Of a stretch of DNA of 64,000 nucleotides, positions 58,566 through 64,000 are shown piece by piece. Under the pieces are notes generated by a model. The model was given only the letters and a program-made list of their open reading frames with translations. It ran no database searches and was not told the DNA's origin. The stretch covers positions 180,677 through 244,676 of the forward strand of contig CACRXP010000429.1 in NCBI GenBank assembly GCA_902702965.1. Reading direction: 5' to 3'. Origin of the DNA: Spirometra erinaceieuropaei (taxonomy: Eukaryota > Platyhelminthes > Cestoda > Diphyllobothriidea > Diphyllobothriidae). The stretch's first letter is position 1; each line of letters opens with the position of its first letter. Both the position numbers and the translations under genes were made by a program.

Positions 58566-60155
58566 TCTAATTAACTACCAGTATTGCATTAACGAATAGT
58601 CCGTGGTGTCGGAATCAACGGTCAGAAATGTGAGACGCCGAAACAGTCATTATGCCAGGCAGTACGTTGGAGTGCGTTTGTGCGATAGGATGGACCGGAG
58701 TGGACTGCTCATTGTGCTCTCTCTTATGCAAGAGAGATCGTGCATTTCAATAAAGTCTATGTCGCTGAGCACATTTATTTTACAAAAGAGGACATAAAAT
58801 CTGTAAGACATCAATAAATCCACTCAATTGCAAAGTTTACATTTATCAGGCTGTTACGCGGAATTTCGTCTTTCTGACATCACTGGTGGACGCGATCTGT
58901 TCGAAAAGTTGGATTTACCCTTCAGCACCGGTAGCGCGTCCGAAGCAAATGCGAGAAATAGTCGATAATAACATTGAAGCAAAAGAGGGAAAATACAATC
59001 TTTATTCATTTTTGGCAAGAAGAAGCGGATCGTTTAACACTTATAGCTCTCAATTACTTTGGTCATATTTAATATGCCTTGGTGTTTTCCATATAACCGG
59101 TTAAACTTTCAAAGAAAGTAGACATAAGGAGAGTTACATTATCTTTAATGACTCTACGGCCATCTCGCTTTTCATTACGCAGCAATCGGTAGCAGTCGAT
59201 AGGCATCCGTGGATTCTGTTCATGCTTATATATTCCGCCATCTGTTTAGCCAACGCGAAGTCCATGCCTGTTTTATTTTGTTAATTTTTTATGAACGTTG
59301 CGCATTCCTTTAGAATAAAATGAAGTCATTTCTGTAAATGCGTGTCATATATAACTCATCATGCTACTTCGAACACTGTTTATGGCTTGGAAAAAGGGTC
59401 TGCTGGTAAGGAAATGCCATGGTTTCTAAGGCATATCATTTTCAGTTATTGAAAAAATAATATAATAGGGTTGCTGGGAATCGTTAGGGGGATTTTGCAA
59501 TTTGCCGTGGTAGGCCTTGGTATTTAAATAAGGCAAACTTGTGAGAATTTTCTTTTAACAAATGCATCTGTGTGGATAATTATTAAGCTAAAATTCGCAG
59601 TAGATGCTGTATTTTTATCAAAGACTGCGTATTGCTATAGATCACTACGAAAAACATTTTTGCAATCGCGCCATGTGTAACCACTACCGTAATTGCATAT
59701 GTCATTGTTCGTTCGCTAGAAGCGTGTATCGATAAATTAACGTACGGGTTTTTATGCATCCTGGAGTATATTATCATTAAGTTTTAAACTAATATGGTAA
59801 AACTGTTAAAAGTGACCTTTGCTCATTTTTGAGGAGCACAGTGTGCAACAGAGATTATGTTTAAAAAAAACTTAAAATACGTGATTGTGTTAAGTGTTTT
59901 GTCCATTCAGGCAAATATTTGGAATTCAGAAACCAATTCATAAGATGGAGACGTGACCAGTTGAGCAGGAATTTCCTTAACTTAACGTCGGGGCTTTACA
60001 TTTATACCCAATCTTTCAGGATGACATTGCTTTGCCCCGCATAGTTTCTTTGTTCGTTGTAGGCGTTTAGCACGCTACGATAAATGCTTAATTAACAATA
60101 TCTGTTCTGTTACCCCAACGAGCGGGGATAGATTTTACATCTGTCGGAAAATAAT
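58566..60155. other. Non-coding DNA, no supported gene
   Basis: A 72-codon frame at 58,886-59,104 is unassigned. No repeat recognised. Confidence 0.3.
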
Positions 60156-60195
60156 TTGCTTGTCAATGTTTTCCACAAATCTGTTTTAATTGCAG

Positions 60196-60261
60196 AACGA
60201 ATAGTGGACATTAAATTCCGACCCAAAGATGATAGCACTGATCCAAGCAGTCAAACCCTAA
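60196..60261 (+). CDS. Candidate 66-bp internal exon
   Basis: Preceded by CTGTTTTAATTGCAG (a good acceptor with a T-rich tract) and followed by GTGAGT (a consensus donor). The open phase reads ERIVDIKFRPKDDSTDPSSQ plus TL. The length is a multiple of three and both ends split a codon after its first base, as a skippable exon would. The peptide is acidic and polar with no known motif. Chance pairs of splice signals are common, so this remains a candidate. Confidence 0.3.
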
Positions 60262-61190
60262 GTGAGTCATCCGAAAATAACAATAAAAAAAGTAGTCATA
60301 AACATATTTTAAATGTACAACTTAGTTTTGTCTCATTGTTCTTTACGTTTAATAATACAAAGAAACAAAATTGTTTGTTTTGCTGTTTTATTTATCTCTG
60401 CGGGGTTTTGATGCCAGTAAAAATTTACTAAAGATTAATAAAAAGCGAATACCGTTGTAATTCGATCTGCAAAGCCCAGCTTGCACGTGGGAGACCGCAA
60501 TCGATAGCGCTTGAGTCAGTAAATACAGTGGCAGTAAATCTGAATTTGATGCTTGTTTTGGACATTTGGAATCCGTTTGCAAATGATAGCTAAAACTGAC
60601 GGTTCCATTCTCGCATTTTTGAAAGCCATCACTTTGCGCTTCCATGGGACCGCCCTTTTTAAGCGCCTTCAGTAATAGTGAGGCATGAAAAACTTTGAGA
60701 CAGAAAATTAAACGGTGGTGTAAAATGCAATTTATAGCCTGTTCGCAGTGCTCGATATATCTCTTTAGGTGTTTGGACAAGTTTATGGTCTATGGCCGAC
60801 GTTACTTACGCCGGATAGCAAATGAGCCAAAAATTAACTGGCGAAATTTATTTGTACGTGCAGAGGAAGGAATAAAAAGGCCTCGCTATAGTTGTTGCGT
60901 GAGGTTGGTCATCGAAATGCAAATATTACAGGGAAATACGTTTTTGACAATACATTCAAGGACACATGAAATTCATTCCCAGTTATCATTAAATGGCAAA
61001 GAGAACATTTCTGTTTAGTTGGTAGCAATATCGAGAATCCAATTTTGTGATACTTTAAAGTTCTCCGATGTGTAGCTGATATGGCGAACACCAAGCAAGC
61101 CTGACCCTCGCCGGTTTTTATAGTCACAGAATTCTATGCGCGCTTTTGAGCAAAGCCTGCCAATGATTCCCATGTTGCAGTTGAACAGTT
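60262..61190. other. Non-coding DNA or intron
   Basis: Holds a 107-codon plus frame (60,695-61,018) and a 130-codon minus frame (60,388-60,780), both unassigned. Confidence 0.25.
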
Positions 61191-61379
61191 ATGCTGACTT
61201 ACACGTGGTTTCGATACGTCTTCGGCAGGCCAAGAAAGTTATTTGGAAGAATGAAAATATGCAAAAGCAACAGTGTTTTTAGGTGTTTCAAGGACCATTT
61301 AGTCATCAAAACTCACCATCCCCACGCTATGCGCATGATGAAGTTGGTAAAATTTAGTTTTCGGGACTATGCAAGAAAG
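61191..61379 (+). CDS. Candidate exon with strong donor site
   Basis: An ATG at 61,191 opens 63 codons ending exactly at AAG before GTAAGAG, a near-perfect 5' splice site. The last part reads DHLVIKTHHPHAMRMMKLVK and then FSFRDYARK. An AG at 61,281-61,282 could make 61,283-61,379 a shorter internal exon. The peptide is basic and not recognised. It could be a first exon of a gene continuing to the right. Confidence 0.3.
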
Positions 61380-62400
61380 GTAAGAGTCTTTGAATGATGT
61401 TCTAGGAATCCGTACACGAAGACCCCATCAGTGTACTTGAAAATTTGAGACGGCATGTCGGCGGCATGAGGCTGGCGATGGCCGCGGTAGAGAAAGCGAT
61501 TGTGTTAGCGTGTTCTGACAGATAAAACCGAATATCGCTAACCATATAGCCACTGCCTCAACCGTTGCTAGCCCCTTTCGGTGAGAATCAGACTCGCATA
61601 CACCTACAAGCGCTGTTCATTTTGTGTATTTTTATTCGCCATTGTAACGGTATTGGCTGAAGAAGAATTACCGAAAACGCGAGTTTGTCAACTTGACTTG
61701 TCCAATTAACAAGTGTTTACTAAACGTCCAGTGTCATTCATGGACCTAGCCAAACGCTTAAAATTTCGAGTTGCAATCATAGAAAGTCAAAAACAATTTA
61801 TATGTACTGTCGCTTGTAACGGAAACTTAATTTTATCCTGCGCCAAATAGAGCTGACTCTTGAAATTTAAAATTGTCTTGGTCAATCTAAGGACGGCAAC
61901 ATAGTTATCTGATACGCCTCAGAAGGATATGCATTGCAAATGAGAGAATGGCCACACAATTTACAAGAACGCGAAAAAACGATGAGAAAATTGTTAATAA
62001 ATAGCAAACGCTTGCGTTGTCACAGACTTTTCCATTTTGTGTCATCTGGCCTAGCGATTTGATTTACTATGAATACAGGAGATTAACTCAAGATAGACGT
62101 CGACTTCCAATGATCCGCAAGCTGATAACAATGCATGCACAACTTTAAGAATTAAAAACATCAAACAAATATTAAAGGGACCGTTGCGTGGCTTTGAACT
62201 GCCGATTTTTAGGAAAAGCGCAAAGTCCCAAAAACGTCAAAAATGTTTGTAATTAAGTAAACCGCGTTTGTAGATGTAGGGAAAGACCTAAATAAACACG
62301 AAAGCCCAATTAGAATGACTTTTAAAAATTGCGTTTCAGTGAAGGTTTTTTTAAATATCTTTTAGGAATTAGTGTAATTTTGGGTTTTGCTGTTTACCAG
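61380..62400. other. Non-coding DNA or intron
   Basis: No feature recognised. AT-rich. Confidence 0.25.
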
Positions 62401-62556
62401 CAGTCTACACTCAGAGTATAGATTAAGAAACTTTCTCCAGATGATCCCCGATATTCTTGACTCATTTAAGTTCATTGAGATGTGGTTCAATAATAAAAGC
62501 AGGATTTTGCTTGGTTTCATTGGTGGAAAAATTACAGAAACAATAGTTTTCATAAG
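62401..62556 (+). CDS. Candidate 156-bp internal exon
   Basis: A TTTTGCTGTTTACCAG acceptor precedes and GTCGCA follows CATAAG. The 52-codon open phase reads LHSEYRLRNFLQMIPDILDS and later RILLGFIGGKITETIVFI. Its hydrophobic pattern looks like that of a folded protein. Both ends are in the same phase. No family recognised. The antisense frame is also open, so strand choice is uncertain. Confidence 0.3.
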
Positions 62557-62856
62557 GTCGCATGCCGCCAGGCTGCTCGGTGCCTAATGGGTTTAAAAAG
62601 CATGGGCATGAATAAACGCAAACGTATCCTTTTGTATTTTTAAAGGTAACCTTTCTTACGTTAAATTTAGTTAAACTTTTGTCTGATTTAAATTGCAATT
62701 ACAATTTTCATGAAATTTCGCTAAATACTTTAGGCACTTTCTCTGATTGCCCATAAAGATATATCCTTTATTTTTGTCCGCTAAAAACCTTAAATTCAGA
62801 TAATTCTTGAAGGCATTTACCGACGTATTGATTGGGTGTCCTTCTTCAAATAAAAG
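62557..62856. other. Non-coding DNA or intron
   Basis: AT-rich, no feature recognised. Confidence 0.25.
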
Positions 62857-63290
62857 TTGTTTGGATCACATTTGATGACTCACTTAAACATGAAAATTCA
62901 TTCTAAAATAAAATTACCATCCACAACAAATGACGACATCAAATATGCCTTTGATCAATTAGCAAAAACGTTCCCTAAAAGTTTTATTTTTAAGGAGTTC
63001 TTTCATATTGCTTTCATTGACGGATGTCTGTGTACTTTGTATTTTTACACTGTGAAAACCAGAAACAAATTGACGCTTTTGAACGTTTTTTTCATGTTCT
63101 AAACGATGGCAATATTTTTCTACCGTTAACGCAAGAACATGTCTTTTTCGTCATATTTCGTCTATTTGCATTGATTTTGCTGGATTTTAACTCCCGTTTT
63201 ACAATTAAGAAGGCAAGTCAAAATTGGCATAGGAATACTAATTTTTTGCTGAAATTGTTACTGTTTTGCTTGTTCGATTTTTGAATTGGG
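62857..63290 (+). pseudogene. Protein-like stretch split over two frames
   Basis: The first frame reads DDIKYAFDQLAKTFPKSFIF and then KEFFHIAFIDGCLCTLYF. Near 63,030-63,045 the +1 frame takes over with ENQKQIDAFERFFHVLNDGN and IFLPLTQEHVFFVIFRLFAL. The change of frame within continuous protein-like sequence suggests a frameshifted relic. Chance overlap of two open frames in AT-rich DNA is the alternative. No family recognised. Confidence 0.2.
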
Positions 63291-63420
63291 AATGTGCAGA
63301 ATCTGTTCTGGACAAAGTGTAATCTCTGATATGTTTAAATTTGGAAAGGATAATTCAAAAGTAGTCCTTTATCTGACAACAAGCAGAATTTTCAGAACCG
63401 CAAAACACTTTCGGATCATT

Positions 63421-63744
63421 TTAATGAAGAAATGGTTTGTGTGCGTTATTACCTCTTTTCAGAGCACCGAATAGCACAGACATCCTAATAGCACTTCTAA
63501 AAATCATTAAAACCTCTCGTTCTCTTAAAATAACCAGGGTGTTACCAATCTCATTTGGATAAGCAAGTCCGACTTCTGCAAATGAAAAAAACTCTCCTGT
63601 ACTATTGAAACAAACCATGTTGATGAGCAGTTTTCCACGGTTATCATCGGATAGGAAATAAATGTTAAGTTGTGTAAGATCTATGTTTAGGACTCGAAGG
63701 CAATTCATTCTTCCGTCAATAAAAAATACGCTTAAACGCGTCAC
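63421..63744 (-). CDS. Candidate minus-strand exon, 107 codons
   Basis: The minus-strand frame reads MNCLRVLNIDLTQLNIYFLS and later FSFAEVGLAYPNEIGNTLVI. It alternates hydrophobic and polar residues like a globular protein. Upstream on the same strand TGTCCTAGACTTCAG could be an acceptor ending at 63,745. A GAGGTAATAA donor-like site lies near 63,450. The neighbours favour the plus strand, so this would belong to a different gene or be chance. Confidence 0.25.
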   Translation of the reverse strand: MTRLSVFFIDGRMNCLRVLNIDLTQLNIYFLSDDNRGKLLINMVCFNSTGEFFSFAEVGLAYPNEIGNTLVILREREVLMIFRSAIRMSVLFGALKRGNNAHKPFLH

Positions 63745-64000
63745 TGAAGTCTAGGACACAAATTGGCAGAGGACATGGCCGGAATTTACTGCAACGTCTA
63801 TTTGCGTTCATATTTATGAACAGTTTGCTTAATAGGGATAAGCGAATACAATTTATGCCCATGGAAAAGACATTTTAGGACGCCGGATGAGCGAGCAACA
63901 TTCACCAAGTCTATGAAGTCCGAAAATTATCACATCGGTTTCCGTCATGAGGTTTTATGGGATATGTTATGTACAGTATATGCCACACTCGGTCAGAGCT
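63745..64000. other. Window edge, no feature seen
   Basis: No recognisable feature before the end of the window. Confidence 0.3.

Overview
The window looks like non-genic DNA from an animal nuclear genome, most probably a flatworm and within that a tapeworm. This rests on four things: an AT-rich background with almost no long reading frames; decayed Penelope-like (GIY-YIG) and LINE reverse transcriptases of the kind common in flatworm genomes; tRNA-headed SINEs; and splice-site-bounded short frames instead of operons. There is no bacterial gene organisation, no intact protein-coding gene I can name, and no convincing functional tRNA or rRNA gene. Species assignment is inference from the retroelement style.

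Layout. 0-8 kb: a weak Penelope tail, a 31-bp perfect inverted repeat, two copies of a fold-back DNA transposon, a Penelope-like element (PLE) remnant, and a cluster of tRNA-derived SINE pieces beside TA microsatellites. 8-16 kb: another fold-back end, a PLE remnant of a second type with a GIY-YIG endonuclease, a LINE reverse transcriptase pseudogene, an AGT-type microsatellite and a diverged 418-bp tandem duplication. 16-28 kb: mostly featureless, with one complete 965-bp fold-back element, a third PLE remnant and a nested pair of fold-back elements. 28-35 kb: a mosaic of diverged repeats and a hammerhead-ribozyme-like motif. 35-39 kb: two copies, in opposite orientation, of a composite element built from direct and inverted tRNA-like units. 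40-45 kb: two large tandem duplications (about 0.56 kb and 1.34 kb periods), the second carrying fold-back elements. 45-57 kb: a cysteine-rich short frame, a second tRNA-headed SINE, an old piece of the composite element, and an internally deleted LINE. 57-59 kb: the best preserved PLE, with RT and GIY-YIG parts. 60-64 kb: several exon-like frames with plausible splice sites, the only place where part of a host gene might lie.

How it fits together: the window reads as a record of repeated invasion. Penelope-like and LINE elements supplied reverse transcriptase, tRNA-headed non-autonomous elements used such machinery, a Tc1/mariner-style fold-back MITE family inserted at TA dinucleotides, and later tandem duplications copied some of these. 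The composite tRNA-like element at 35-38 kb is the most distinctive structure, because the same unusual arrangement occurs at two loci with candidate target-site duplications.
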